Below, piece after piece: positions 27,056-36,525 of a stretch of 64,000 nucleotides of DNA. The DNA is from Nitrosomonas ureae. Lineage in GTDB: Bacteria > Pseudomonadota > Gammaproteobacteria > Burkholderiales > Nitrosomonadaceae. The notes beneath the pieces are model-generated. The model was not told the origin of the DNA. It saw nothing but the letters and a program-made list of their open reading frames with translations, and searched no databases. Location of the stretch: NCBI RefSeq assembly GCF_900206265.1, contig NZ_LT907782.1, positions 62,001 through 126,000 on the forward strand. The letters run 5' to 3'. The stretch's first letter is position 1. Each line of letters opens with the position of its first letter. Position numbers and translations under genes: made by a program.

Positions 27056-28198
27056 ATGAACGTCACGAGTGCCATAATCAAATTAATTGAATTTAATCTC
27101 CCAAGCTCGATTAAACAAAAGCAGCATTCTGTTTGGATTGTATTGTTTTTTACTATAAATATTTTCTTGTTTAGTCACGATCTGATGGCTAATCCAGTAA
27201 AATGGCATCCAGGACATTACTGTACGATTTTAGGTCTTGGCAAAAATGACCCTAAATATATGGCACAAGTATATAAGGAGCTTAACGCAACACCAGCATT
27301 GCGGGGTATCCAAATTCGTTATTTTTGGGCAGAATTAGAAACAACAAAAGGAGTGTATGACTTTACATCAATTGATCAAAGGCTTGCTGATCTTGCAGCA
27401 ATAGGAAAGCGACTTGTCATTCAAGTACAAACAAAATCATTTGTTCCAACAGGAGAACTTGTACCAGATTACTTAAAAGCAAGTGAATACGATGGTGGTG
27501 CATTTGCTTATAGAAGTTACGGCAGCATGGCGCCAAGAGGATATAACCTTGCTCTGTGGAATTCACAAGTACATGATCGTTTAGTAGAGCTATTTAGGGT
27601 AATGGGAGAGCGTTACAACTCTCATCCATATTTTGAGGGTATCGGTATGATAGAAACTGCGTATGGAGAACCGATTGTTTCTCAGCCTGCTCATCAGATG
27701 TCCAAGTTTTATGATAATTTACTTAGCGTTCATCAGAAAATGCGGTCATATTTTCCAAACACAATGACGATCCAGGAGGTGAATTATCCGCACTCAATTT
27801 TGAAGTCATTCGTGGGAAAACTAAAAGAAATGGGAACAGCATTAAGTGGTCCGGATGTTTTTAAAGATGAACCAGGATTGAATCGCAATATGCGGAATGC
27901 ACCAAGAGGTATATATCATTTTTATCCAGAACTTTCAGGAATTATACCTTTGGCTCCTCAAGTGATGCATAAAAATTATATGAATACTCGAAATGATGGT
28001 GCCGGTAATGTACCAACTATTTCAGAGATTTTTGCTTTTGCACGAGATAATCTGAAATCCAATTATATTTTCTGGACGCGTAATCCGAAATATTATTCCA
28101 AAGTACTTGAGCTACTAAATGAACCTGATATAGTGAAAGACCCTTTTGGTGGCTTGAGCTCGGTTTGCCCTAAGGCCTATACTTCTTGTGTTGATTAA
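27056..28198 (+). CDS. Secreted glycoside-hydrolase-like protein
   Basis: A 380-residue protein with an N-terminal hydrophobic segment (about residues 27-42, IVLFFTINIFLFS) that looks like a signal peptide, cleaved before ANPVKW. The body looks like a TIM-barrel glycosidase: an early strand RGIQIRYFWAELETTKGVYDF, as in GH-A clan enzymes, and a strand with GIGMIETAYGEP holding a candidate catalytic Glu. No exact family could be assigned. Between sulfotransferase genes it could trim or degrade the polymer in the periplasm or outside. The C-terminal tail has two Cys that may pair (SVCPKAYTSCVD). Confidence 0.6.
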   Translation: MNVTSAIIKLIEFNLPSSIKQKQHSVWIVLFFTINIFLFSHDLMANPVKWHPGHYCTILGLGKNDPKYMAQVYKELNATPALRGIQIRYFWAELETTKGVYDFTSIDQRLADLAAIGKRLVIQVQTKSFVPTGELVPDYLKASEYDGGAFAYRSYGSMAPRGYNLALWNSQVHDRLVELFRVMGERYNSHPYFEGIGMIETAYGEPIVSQPAHQMSKFYDNLLSVHQKMRSYFPNTMTIQEVNYPHSILKSFVGKLKEMGTALSGPDVFKDEPGLNRNMRNAPRGIYHFYPELSGIIPLAPQVMHKNYMNTRNDGAGNVPTISEIFAFARDNLKSNYIFWTRNPKYYSKVLELLNEPDIVKDPFGGLSSVCPKAYTSCVD

Positions 28199-28285
28199 AA
28201 ATAGAAAAGTTTTTTGCTTTAGTCGAATGCCAATTCAAAGAAATTTGTTGATATAAATTATTAACTAACTACATGAGAGCTACTA

Positions 28286-29161
28286 ATGTTACCTGACTTC
28301 GTAGTAATTGGCGCATTTAAAGCGGGATCGACTTCGTTGCATCATTATTTTAGCCAGCATCCTAGTGTTTTTATGACCAAAGTAAAAGAGCCGAATTTCT
28401 TTGCTTTTGATTCAAAAAATAAAGTACATGCTGAAATGAATCGTCAGCAGTTTATGGTAACCAGTCTTTCCGAATATGAATCGCTATTTGATGCTGCTAG
28501 GGTTGATCAAATTAAGGGAGAAGTTTCCCCTTATTATTTATATAGCTCTGTTGCTTTGCAGAAAATGAAAGAAATAGTGCCGACGATTAAAATGATTGCA
28601 TGTTTACGGAATCCGGTGGGAAGAGCTTATTCGCATTATCTAATGCGACTTCGCTCAGGGAAGGAAACAAAATCACCCGAGGAAGCGTTTTCTGAAGACG
28701 CTTTTTGGGTTAGAGCTAGCTTGTATGCCAATGCAATACAAAGTTATCAGCAAGTTTTTGATAACAAACAACTTAAATTTGTATTGTTTGATGATCTTAT
28801 CAATGATCCACAAACACTGATGTCCGAACTATTTAGCTTTATAGGTGCCGATTCAAATTTTCAGGTGAATACTGATTATAGATTCAACCCCGGCGGTACC
28901 CCCAAGTTGCCATGGTTACATCATGGGTTGAGTGCATTGAAGCGTATACCTGGGTTACGTCAATATACCCCACCTTTTATCAGAAACCGTCTTGCGCGAA
29001 TTAGAGATAAGAATCTTGCGCCTGCAAAAGTATTATCAATGGATGTGCAGCAACAATGGCTGAAATTTTATCGGGATGATATTTCACGTGTACAAGATAT
29101 TTTGCATCTTGATCTATCAGACTGGTTAAAAGTTAAAAAGCCCAAAAATCAAGCAATATAG
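28286..29161 (+). CDS. Sulfotransferase domain protein (sulfotransferase 3)
   Basis: The 291-residue protein has the PAPS 5' loop VIGAFKAGSTSLHHYF and the 3'-phosphate motif MIACLRNPVGRAYSHYLM. The intervening SPYYLYSS motif is typical of heparan-type Sulfotransfer_1 proteins. No signal peptide is present. It lies directly before the relic IS5/IS407 block, which may cut the transcript. Confidence 0.87.
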   Translation: MLPDFVVIGAFKAGSTSLHHYFSQHPSVFMTKVKEPNFFAFDSKNKVHAEMNRQQFMVTSLSEYESLFDAARVDQIKGEVSPYYLYSSVALQKMKEIVPTIKMIACLRNPVGRAYSHYLMRLRSGKETKSPEEAFSEDAFWVRASLYANAIQSYQQVFDNKQLKFVLFDDLINDPQTLMSELFSFIGADSNFQVNTDYRFNPGGTPKLPWLHHGLSALKRIPGLRQYTPPFIRNRLARIRDKNLAPAKVLSMDVQQQWLKFYRDDISRVQDILHLDLSDWLKVKKPKNQAI

Positions 29162-29324
29162 CTGTTTGACGACAAAGGATGTAATAGATATTCCATATTT
29201 CCCTGAAGGGTTTTCTGTGCCTGTATATAGATTAATAGTGATTCTCTTAAATTGAGCCAAGGAATCGCTGAACAAATCCAGAAGTTTGGGATAATCGTGT
29301 TTTCTGATAATTTTTTAATACACC

Positions 29325-30046
29325 ATGTCATGCCAATCTTCGCATCTATTGTCTGCAGAATGGGTTCCATCTGCCTGACCGGCAGATGGAAGATGCCTTG
29401 TACAAGATCGATAGCTCACAGCGCTTTGCGGGATTCAGCGGAGTTACCGATGCTCTGCCGGACGAGACCACGATACTGAATTTCCCGCATCTTTTGGAGG
29501 GGCACCTATTGACGGTGGTATTGGTATTGTTTGAGGCGATCAAGGCTCAGAGACCGTTGGTTTCCAAAGGTACCATAGTGGACGCCACACTCATTCATAC
29601 TCCAAGTTCGACCAAGAAACGGGAACGGGCGCGTGATCCTGAAATGCATCAGACGAAGAAGGGGAAGCACGGGCACTTTGGCATGAAAGTGCATGCTGGG
29701 GCAGACGTGGATTCCAGAGCGGCGCATACGGTTGAAATTGCCGCTGCCAATGAAGCCGATATCAACATCCTGTCCAAGCAGCTGTGGGTGGAAGACGAGG
29801 TTACTTTTGGCGATACGGGCTACACCAGTGATGAATACAAACGCGGGGCACGACAGTTTGGATTCACCCGGACCCGCACCGCGGACAGATGAAGAATGCT
29901 GTCCAGGTGAATATACTGTTTGGCCAACCTGCAGGCGACTGCTGACCAGTTGAGGAATAAGGCCGCTCAAAATACCCCGGCGGCAGACGATGAGCGGAAA
30001 CGGGGGAAATTCGGCGGCAAATTGCCGCTGAAGAATAAAGTGCCGC
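29325..30046 (+). pseudogene. IS5-family transposase, internally deleted and interrupted
   Basis: The ATG at 29325 begins MSCQSSHL as in IS5 transposases. The frame then jumps near 29350 to LQNGFHLPDRQMEDALYKID, with loss of about 50-60 residues. From 29386 a long frame carries the DDE domain (ETTILNFPHLLE, IVDATLIHTPSSTKK, FGMKVHAGADVDS, FGDTGYTSDEYKR) to a stop at 29890. The remaining C-terminus appears in another frame (DDERKRGKFGGKLPLKN) and is split by IS407 copy 3 at 30046. Confidence 0.8.
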
Positions 30047-30120
30047 GGTAATCCCCCCAGAAAATAACAGGAGTCAGAAGTAGAATTTTCTTGTAATTTA
30101 TATAGACAGGAGATTCTGCA

Positions 30121-30387
30121 ATGAAGAAATCGAAATTCAGTGACAGCCAGATCATGGCGATACTCAAACAGGCCGAGGGAGGAGTGCCGGTGCCTGAATT
30201 GTGCCGTGAACACGGTATGAGTAATGCGACATTTTACAAATGGCGCAGCAAATACGGCGGTATGGATGCATCAATGATAGCCCGACTCAAGGAACTTGAA
30301 GAAGAGAATCGCTGGTTGAAAAAGATGTATGCTGAGGAACGGTTAAAATCCGAGCTACGTAAGGAAGCCCTCGAAAAAAAGTGGTAG
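30121..30387 (+). CDS. IS407-group OrfA, copy 3
   Basis: The 88-residue HTH/leucine-zipper protein is identical to the other two copies. Leader AGGAGATTCTGCA; ends at the A7-G slippery site. Confidence 0.92.
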   Translation: MKKSKFSDSQIMAILKQAEGGVPVPELCREHGMSNATFYKWRSKYGGMDASMIARLKELEEENRWLKKMYAEERLKSELRKEALEKKW

Positions 30388-31211
30388 CGCCCTGGCAGCG
30401 GCGCGACATGGCTAAACAGGTTGTTAAGCAAAAAAGGATCAGTATCCGCCTGGCGTGTGAGATCTATGATATCAGCGAAACATGTTACCGTTATCAAGCC
30501 AGGCTCAATGCTGATAACCGTATCATTGCCGATTGGCTGCTGCGGTTGACGCACAATCAGCGAAACTGGGGGTTTGGTTTATGCTTTCTGTACTTACGCA
30601 ATGTAAAAGGTTTTTTCTGGAACCACAAGCGTGTTTATCGTATTTACCGGGAGTTGGAACTGAACATGCGGATCAAGCCGAGAAAGCGGCTCAAACGTGA
30701 CAAGCCGGAAGTGCTGGCGGTACCGTTAACCATCAATGAAACCTGGTCAATGGATTTCATGTATGACCAATTGGAAGATGGCCGCAGCTTTCGGTTACTC
30801 AATATACTGGACGACTGCAATCGTGAAGGATTGGGAATAGAGGTGGATTTCTCCTTACCTGCAGGGCGCGTCATACGCACGCTGGATCGCCTGATCGAAT
30901 GGCGCGGCAAGCCAAAGCGGATTCGCTGTGACAACGGCCCTGAGTACATCAGCGGCTTACTCTCTGCCTGGGCGGCAAAGAACGGCATACAGCTGGAATT
31001 CATACAGCCCGGCAAACCTCAGCAAAACGCCTACATTGAACGTTACAACAGAACCGTACGTTATGACTGGTTAAGCCAGCACTGCTTTGAGTCAATCGCC
31101 GAAGTTCAGGACTATGCAACAAAATGGTTGTGGACCTATAATCATGAACAGCCTAATACGGCCATTGGAGGAATAACACCAAAACAAAAGCTCGCTCAGT
31201 TAGCGCATTAA
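30381..31211 (+). CDS. IS407-group transposase OrfB, copy 3
   Basis: A 276-codon frame with the DDE core intact; its protein matches copy 2 (Arg in LYLRNVK). It is expected to be expressed as a -1 frameshift fusion with OrfA. Confidence 0.92.
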   Translation: MVAPWQRRDMAKQVVKQKRISIRLACEIYDISETCYRYQARLNADNRIIADWLLRLTHNQRNWGFGLCFLYLRNVKGFFWNHKRVYRIYRELELNMRIKPRKRLKRDKPEVLAVPLTINETWSMDFMYDQLEDGRSFRLLNILDDCNREGLGIEVDFSLPAGRVIRTLDRLIEWRGKPKRIRCDNGPEYISGLLSAWAAKNGIQLEFIQPGKPQQNAYIERYNRTVRYDWLSQHCFESIAEVQDYATKWLWTYNHEQPNTAIGGITPKQKLAQLAH

Positions 31212-31322
31212 CCTCTACTTTTAACTTCGGTTAATAATGGGGGGATTACCCCGCGAATCCGTGTTCAAAAAACTGGTAGTAGTACCGAAAAATCTGGAAA
31301 CCGCTAATTGCTCAGCGGCTCT

Positions 31323-31690
31323 CTAGGAAACTGATTTACTATTAAAAATAGTGTAGCTTGACCGCATGTGTAAAATTAAATCGAAGTAAATTAACAAATA
31401 CCTAACTTTTTTACCTCAAACTTTCATTTAGAAAAATAATAAATCAGGGTAATATAATGGCCTGAGGTTAATATATTAATTATTTGATATAATTGATAAT
31501 TCTATGTTGTTAGAATTGTGAATATTAACTCATCGAAGATGTGGAGTTTGGTTGGATTGCAAATTGTGCGATCAAGATACGGATTAATAGTGAAATTATT
31601 GTAACCCTCTGCTTACAAAATAGAAATTAAAAATAGAGAACTGAAAGTAAGTATGCTGAATTCTTGTAATCTGTTAATCGATAAAATGCT
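31323..31690 (+). other. AT-rich region between the IS block and the glycosyltransferase genes
   Basis: About 370 bp without a gene. Because the IS block separates this half of the locus from the eps promoter, the second half (31691 onward) probably needs its own promoter here. None could be assigned with confidence. Confidence 0.45.
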
Positions 31691-32905
31691 ATGAAAATGC
31701 TTTATATCGTAGAGGATCGTTTTCCACCATTCCGTGCAGATGTTGTGGAGTTGTTTGCAAAACAGATGCCGGATCGAGGCCATCAGATTGATTGGTTAAT
31801 GCAAAGGGGGCCAGATGCGCTCAATTTGCTATCGCCTACAGATTGGTTGGGGAATGTTGTGTATCTCACTCCACGGAGCAAGTGGCAGGGATTATTTGGC
31901 CGGATACTGAACAACTTGCTAGGCATGCGAGGGGATTTAATGATTTTGTTTCTTGCTTTTAAGAACCGCTATGACGTAATTCAAGTACGCGATAAGTTTT
32001 TTGCTAGCTTAATCGCTTGGTTGGCAGCCCGTTTGACCGGTGCTCGCTTTACTTACTGGATGTCTTATCCGTTTGCCGAGTCTAAACTGTACCAAGCCCA
32101 TAATAAGCTTGTGCCGCATCACCGACTTGTTTGGCTAAAAGGGCAGCTTATTCGAAATTTGCTTTATAAGATAATTTTGCCATCAGCAGATCATATTTTT
32201 GTGCAAAGCGATCGAATGAAAGAAGATGTTGCTCAAGAGGGTATTTCTCCCGACAAGATGACCGCTGTGCCAATGGGTATTCGTGCTGATCAGGTAGGTA
32301 AAGCTGAAGATGCCAAAGCTCTAAACATACATGCACCTCTTTTACTACATCTCGGGATCATTATGCAATTGCGTCAATCAGAGATGCTAGTACGTGTACT
32401 TCAGCAAGTGCGGTTGCGTTATCCTGACGCGCGTTTGCTATATGTGGGCGATGGCCAACTGCCAAGCGATCGTCAAGCAGTAGAGGAGGAAGCATCTCGA
32501 CTGGAGCTATCGAAGGCCGTAACAGTAACAGGTTTCATGCCTATGGAAACTGCCTGGGAGCTGGTCGAACAAGCAGATATTTGCTTTTCGCCTTTCTATC
32601 CTGTTCCGGTGTTACTTTCCACTTCACCCACGAAACTCGTCGAATATATGGCTATGGCTAAATGCATAGTTGCTAATGAACATCCTGAACAATGTCAAGT
32701 AATGGAATCGAGTGGAATTGGACGTTGTGTACCATGGGGTGAACAATCCTTTGTTGATGAGGTTTGCAAGTTGTTGGATGATCCTGAACGTGCGCGAATG
32801 CTGGCATCGAGAGGACCAGACTGGGTACGAAAGTACCGTACTTATGATGTTATTGCCGACCGAGTAGAGTCACAATACAAAAAAATACTTGGATTGACAA
32901 AATGA
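31691..32905 (+). CDS. Glycosyltransferase family 4 protein
   Basis: The 404-residue cytoplasmic GT-B transferase has an N-terminal acceptor domain (MKMLYIVEDRFPPFRAD), then a GT4 donor domain with LLHLGIIMQ, LLYVGDGQLPSDRQ, VTVTGFMPMETAWEL and the E-x7-E-like segment in CFSPFYPVPVLLSTSPTKLVEYMAMAK. It adds a sugar during repeat-unit assembly. It overlaps the flippase gene by 4 bp. Confidence 0.86.
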   Translation: MKMLYIVEDRFPPFRADVVELFAKQMPDRGHQIDWLMQRGPDALNLLSPTDWLGNVVYLTPRSKWQGLFGRILNNLLGMRGDLMILFLAFKNRYDVIQVRDKFFASLIAWLAARLTGARFTYWMSYPFAESKLYQAHNKLVPHHRLVWLKGQLIRNLLYKIILPSADHIFVQSDRMKEDVAQEGISPDKMTAVPMGIRADQVGKAEDAKALNIHAPLLLHLGIIMQLRQSEMLVRVLQQVRLRYPDARLLYVGDGQLPSDRQAVEEEASRLELSKAVTVTGFMPMETAWELVEQADICFSPFYPVPVLLSTSPTKLVEYMAMAKCIVANEHPEQCQVMESSGIGRCVPWGEQSFVDEVCKLLDDPERARMLASRGPDWVRKYRTYDVIADRVESQYKKILGLTK

Positions 32906-34425
32906 ACAGCTCCGGTCTTTATTTCGGTAACCGTTTTCGCCAAGCGATAGTGCATTATTTATTGGGGCGGACTGCACAAGCAATTTCTTCTTTTATTTTT
33001 ATAATCTGGCTGGTTCGCTTATTATCCCCGGTGGATTATGGTGCTTACATGGTTTTGTGGGGCATGGTGGAAATGATGGCGCCATTGAGTTCCTTAGGTA
33101 TGCTCGAGGCGGTGCGGCGTTTTCTACCCGAATTAGCATTGCGAGGAGCACCCAGCGCTCTTGCATGGTTTGTGCGCTGGATGACTCTAATTCGTTTTGC
33201 CATCATGATAATTTGGACAGCACTAATATCTGCTTTTTGGCTGGATATTTCTGCATGGCTGGGTTTCAGTGCTCCGCAGCAAGACGCTACGTTAGTAGCA
33301 GTTGGATTGATTATTACCGTCATTGGTTTTCGGTATGCATCAGAAATGTTGGAATCCCTTTTAGAGCAAAGATGGGCGCAGTTGATTCATTCATTAATGT
33401 CAATTGGACGTTTGGCTGGGGTTGCAATATTAGTATTAATTGAGAGTTTGTCGATCGAACAATTACTGTGGATGGATTTAATTGTTTCATTAGTCTGTTT
33501 AATATGGGCCGAATTTCTCTTAATGCGAAAATTACGCAGCATACAAAGTACGGGGGATTTTCATGTAAGTGCATATGAAATATTTAATTTTGCATGGCAC
33601 ATGGCAGGTGTGAATCTTCTTCGGGCCGTTGCTAACCCTGGTGCGCTGCGTATGCTGGTGGCCAGAACCTTAGGGCTTGAGACTGCGGGAATGTTTGCTT
33701 TTTTGCAGCAATTATTGTTAATTGCTGGACGCTACCTTCCGGCAAAGTTGTTGGCGAATATTATTCGGCCTATGCTGATATCTCGCTATGTAGCGGGAGA
33801 GGTTGATGCGGTTAAAGAGGGAATGGCTTTGTTGTGGAAGAGTAATTTTTTAATAATTGCTATTTGTATGGCAGCATTGAGTGTTGCAGGCAATGAATTA
33901 ATTTCTTTGGCAAGTAGTGGGCGTTTCGTCGATGCTGGCACGGTTATGGTAATTATGCTGCTTGGCTTGGGTGCAACAAGTCAAGGCCAGTTAGTTGTTA
34001 TGATTATGCAGATTTTTCCGTATACACGCCAATTAAGGTACCTCAGCATATTATCGGCAATAACACCGATAGCGGTAATAGTTGGCTCAAACTGGGGATT
34101 GATGGGCGTAGTATGTGGAATCGTGCTAGGTGCATGGTTAATGAATAGTTTGACTTTGCTTTGGTTGAATTATCAGGCTGGTCGTATCCAATTAGATTGG
34201 TTGGGAACTATACGTGGCCTTAGCATTGCTATATTTCTGGCGGCTATCGGCTGGGCAATTGAAGACAAATTAGGAGTATGGTGGACGCTGACATTTGTTT
34301 TAGTAGCTTACGTACCTGGCTTAATGCTGGCGAAGCCATTAAACCAATCAGATATGGCGCTACTTAACCGAGGATTGCGTCACCGTGCCCGGATATTTCT
34401 GCATTTTACTTCGAAAAGTTTATAA
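32902..34425 (+). CDS. Wzx-like polysaccharide flippase (MOP superfamily)
   Basis: The 507-residue membrane protein has about 12-14 hydrophobic segments and the MOP/polysaccharide-synthesis pattern (N-terminal TAQAISSFIFIIWLVRLLS, then DYGAYMVLWGMVEM). It would move lipid-linked repeat units across the inner membrane for the polymerase at 23432-24937. It overlaps the upstream GT4 stop codon (ATGA). Confidence 0.85.
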   Translation: MNSSGLYFGNRFRQAIVHYLLGRTAQAISSFIFIIWLVRLLSPVDYGAYMVLWGMVEMMAPLSSLGMLEAVRRFLPELALRGAPSALAWFVRWMTLIRFAIMIIWTALISAFWLDISAWLGFSAPQQDATLVAVGLIITVIGFRYASEMLESLLEQRWAQLIHSLMSIGRLAGVAILVLIESLSIEQLLWMDLIVSLVCLIWAEFLLMRKLRSIQSTGDFHVSAYEIFNFAWHMAGVNLLRAVANPGALRMLVARTLGLETAGMFAFLQQLLLIAGRYLPAKLLANIIRPMLISRYVAGEVDAVKEGMALLWKSNFLIIAICMAALSVAGNELISLASSGRFVDAGTVMVIMLLGLGATSQGQLVVMIMQIFPYTRQLRYLSILSAITPIAVIVGSNWGLMGVVCGIVLGAWLMNSLTLLWLNYQAGRIQLDWLGTIRGLSIAIFLAAIGWAIEDKLGVWWTLTFVLVAYVPGLMLAKPLNQSDMALLNRGLRHRARIFLHFTSKSL

Positions 34426-34542
34426 CAATTAATTGGTATCATTATTTATGTTCGCATCATGGCAGGTCAATTGAGCGATTTGTATGAGCCATAAAGGCAC
34501 TTTTGATTCTTTTTCCTAATCTTCCTAAATCTTGTATCGGAT

Positions 34543-35667
34543 ATGTCTAAAAACCACGAAAATATAAAGATCATGCATGTTATCAACGGAGAATTTTTCT
34601 CTGGTGCTGAGCGAGTGCAGGATGTATTGGCAGTACGACTACCGGATTATGGTTATGAGATAGGTTTTTGTTGCATAAAGCCCGGAAAATTTTCTGCTTG
34701 CCGGAATTCTACTGTACCGATCTTTGAGACATTTATGAAATCTAAATTTGATCTGGCGCCGGCTTTGGAGATTGCAAGAATTGTAAAGCAAAATAACTAC
34801 TCCTTGTTGCATGCACATACTCCTCGCGCGGTATTAGTGGGACGCATAGCGGCGTGGTTATCCGGCGTACCATTAGTGCATCATGTACATAGCCCGACGA
34901 TACGAGATACAGAAAGCGTGTGGCGTAATCGAATGAATTCACTTATAGAGCGATTAAGTTTAGTGGGCGTAGCGCAATTAATTCCAGTATCGAGAAGTCT
35001 GGAGTTTTATTTGAAGAAGCAAGGCTGGTCAGAGAAACGAATTACAATGGTTGCCAATGGAGTAGTCACGCCGGCCACACTGCCAGTAAGAGATGCGCCT
35101 GGGCCAGAGTGGGTGATTGGGAGTGTGGCATTGTTTCGGCCGCGTAAAGGTACGGAAATTTTGATACAGGCATTGGCAAATCTACGTCAGGCGGGCCGTT
35201 CGGTAAGATTGCGTGCAGTAGGCCCATTTGAGACTATGGAATATGAGAAAACGATTAAAGAGATGGCGGATAGACTCGGGGTAGGGAACATGATCGACTG
35301 GATTGGATTCGCTCAAGATGTCAATGCCGAATTCACTCAAATGGATATTCTTGTTTTGCCGAGTCTCTTTGGAGAAGGTATGCCGATGGTAATTCTAGAA
35401 GCAATGGCAACAGGAGTTCCGGTAGTAGCATCTGATGTAGAAGGTATTCCTGAGGTATTAGAGCATGGTAAAACCGGGTTGATAGTGCCAGCTGGTGATG
35501 TAAAGAAACTGGCTGCTGCCATAGCTGATTTAATCGATAATAAATATGACTGGCGTGCCATGCGAGAAGCTGCTTACCAATTGCAAGTAGCAAGCTTTTC
35601 TGATTACAGTATGGCCAAAGGTGTGGCACGTGTTTATGATGCGATTCTGAATTCTATGCATCGTTAG
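34543..35667 (+). CDS. Glycosyltransferase family 4 protein
   Basis: The 374-residue GT-B enzyme has an N-terminal FFSGAERVQDVLA motif, a HAHTPRAVLVGRIAA strand and a GT4 donor site (FRPRKGTEILIQAL, IDWIGFAQDVNAEF, LPSLFGEGMPMVILEAMA, the last containing the E-x7-E motif). It is a second backbone or side-chain transferase of the locus. Confidence 0.88.
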   Translation: MSKNHENIKIMHVINGEFFSGAERVQDVLAVRLPDYGYEIGFCCIKPGKFSACRNSTVPIFETFMKSKFDLAPALEIARIVKQNNYSLLHAHTPRAVLVGRIAAWLSGVPLVHHVHSPTIRDTESVWRNRMNSLIERLSLVGVAQLIPVSRSLEFYLKKQGWSEKRITMVANGVVTPATLPVRDAPGPEWVIGSVALFRPRKGTEILIQALANLRQAGRSVRLRAVGPFETMEYEKTIKEMADRLGVGNMIDWIGFAQDVNAEFTQMDILVLPSLFGEGMPMVILEAMATGVPVVASDVEGIPEVLEHGKTGLIVPAGDVKKLAAAIADLIDNKYDWRAMREAAYQLQVASFSDYSMAKGVARVYDAILNSMHR

Positions 35668-35703
35668 AATATCAGCTACTAAAGACTCAACCAATCATTA
35701 GGA

Positions 35704-36492
35704 ATGAAACAGAGCATGCATCAAATTCCCTTATTCGGCCTGAAAATAGAAGATACGACGTTAACTGATGCCAGCGCAAATATTGTCAATGATGCTAAAT
35801 CAGGGGTGCAGCGTAAAATATATTTCGTCAATGCACATTGCATAAATGTTGCTGCGGTAAATATTGATTACCTTTCAGTATTACAAGATAAAGCAATGCT
35901 ATTTGCCGATGGCAGTGGTATGCGCTTAGCTGCGGGATTAGCTGGTTTTTCTCTAAAAGATAATGTCAATGGTACCGATTTATTTCCGCTGATCTGTCAT
36001 GATGCCGCTGTAGCTGGTGTCAAATTAGCTTTATTGGGTGCTCGTCCAGGAATTGCAGAACGCTGTGCTGAAAATATGAAAATTCAATTTCCTGAGTTAG
36101 ATATCGCATGGGTTCATGATGGCTACTTTAAGCGGGATACTGAAGAAGATATTATCGCTGCTATTAATCGTAGCGGAGCGGAAATCCTGTTTGTAGCGAT
36201 GGGGGTTCCCATGCAGGAACTATGGATCGCGCGTCATGTAAATAAACTTCGTGCGCCTGTTTTGCTGGGTGTGGGCGCCTTATTTGATTTTTATTCAGGG
36301 GTTATGCCACGAGCGCCCCATTGGATGCGTCGCTTTGGTTTGGAATGGTTATTTCGGTATGGGATGGAGCCAAAACGAATGTTTGTGCGATATATCATAG
36401 GTAATCCCGTATTTATTATTCGAATGCTATGGCGGCGTTTAAAAGGTCAGAAGAATCTACAAGAAGCGGCCTTGCTTGATGGTGTGAAGTAA
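35704..36492 (+). CDS. WecG/TagA/CpsF family glycosyltransferase
   Basis: The 262-residue GT26 enzyme has the conserved ADGSGMRLAAGL, LLGARPGIAERCAENM and VAMGVPMQELWIARH blocks, with PRAPHWMRRFGLEWLFR near the C-terminus. These enzymes add ManNAc-type or glucose residues to lipid-linked intermediates. The ATG at 35704 has AGGA almost touching it; the ATG at 35716 would have better spacing, so the start is uncertain by four codons. Confidence 0.88.
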   Translation: MKQSMHQIPLFGLKIEDTTLTDASANIVNDAKSGVQRKIYFVNAHCINVAAVNIDYLSVLQDKAMLFADGSGMRLAAGLAGFSLKDNVNGTDLFPLICHDAAVAGVKLALLGARPGIAERCAENMKIQFPELDIAWVHDGYFKRDTEEDIIAAINRSGAEILFVAMGVPMQELWIARHVNKLRAPVLLGVGALFDFYSGVMPRAPHWMRRFGLEWLFRYGMEPKRMFVRYIIGNPVFIIRMLWRRLKGQKNLQEAALLDGVK

Positions 36493-36525
36493 AAGCGAAA
36501 AAATTCGCCCTGACTCAGAATATAC

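Larger units (their letters stand above)
30047..31250 (+). mobile_element. IS3-family (IS407-group) element, copy 3
   Basis: A 1204-bp element with GGTAATCCCCCC terminal repeats and a perfect 4-bp duplication CCGC (30043-30046 and 31251-31254). Orientation is opposite to copies 1 and 2. It appears intact. Confidence 0.93.
29261..31322 (+). mobile_element. IS5-family relic interrupted by IS407 copy 3
   Basis: The left end GGAATCGCTGAACAA (29261) and the right end, inverse of AGAGCCGCTGAGCAA (31322), form imperfect terminal repeats that also match the remnant at 6702. Without the inserted element it is about 854 bp, short for IS5, because the transposase has an internal deletion. No target duplication is visible. 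Confidence 0.7.
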
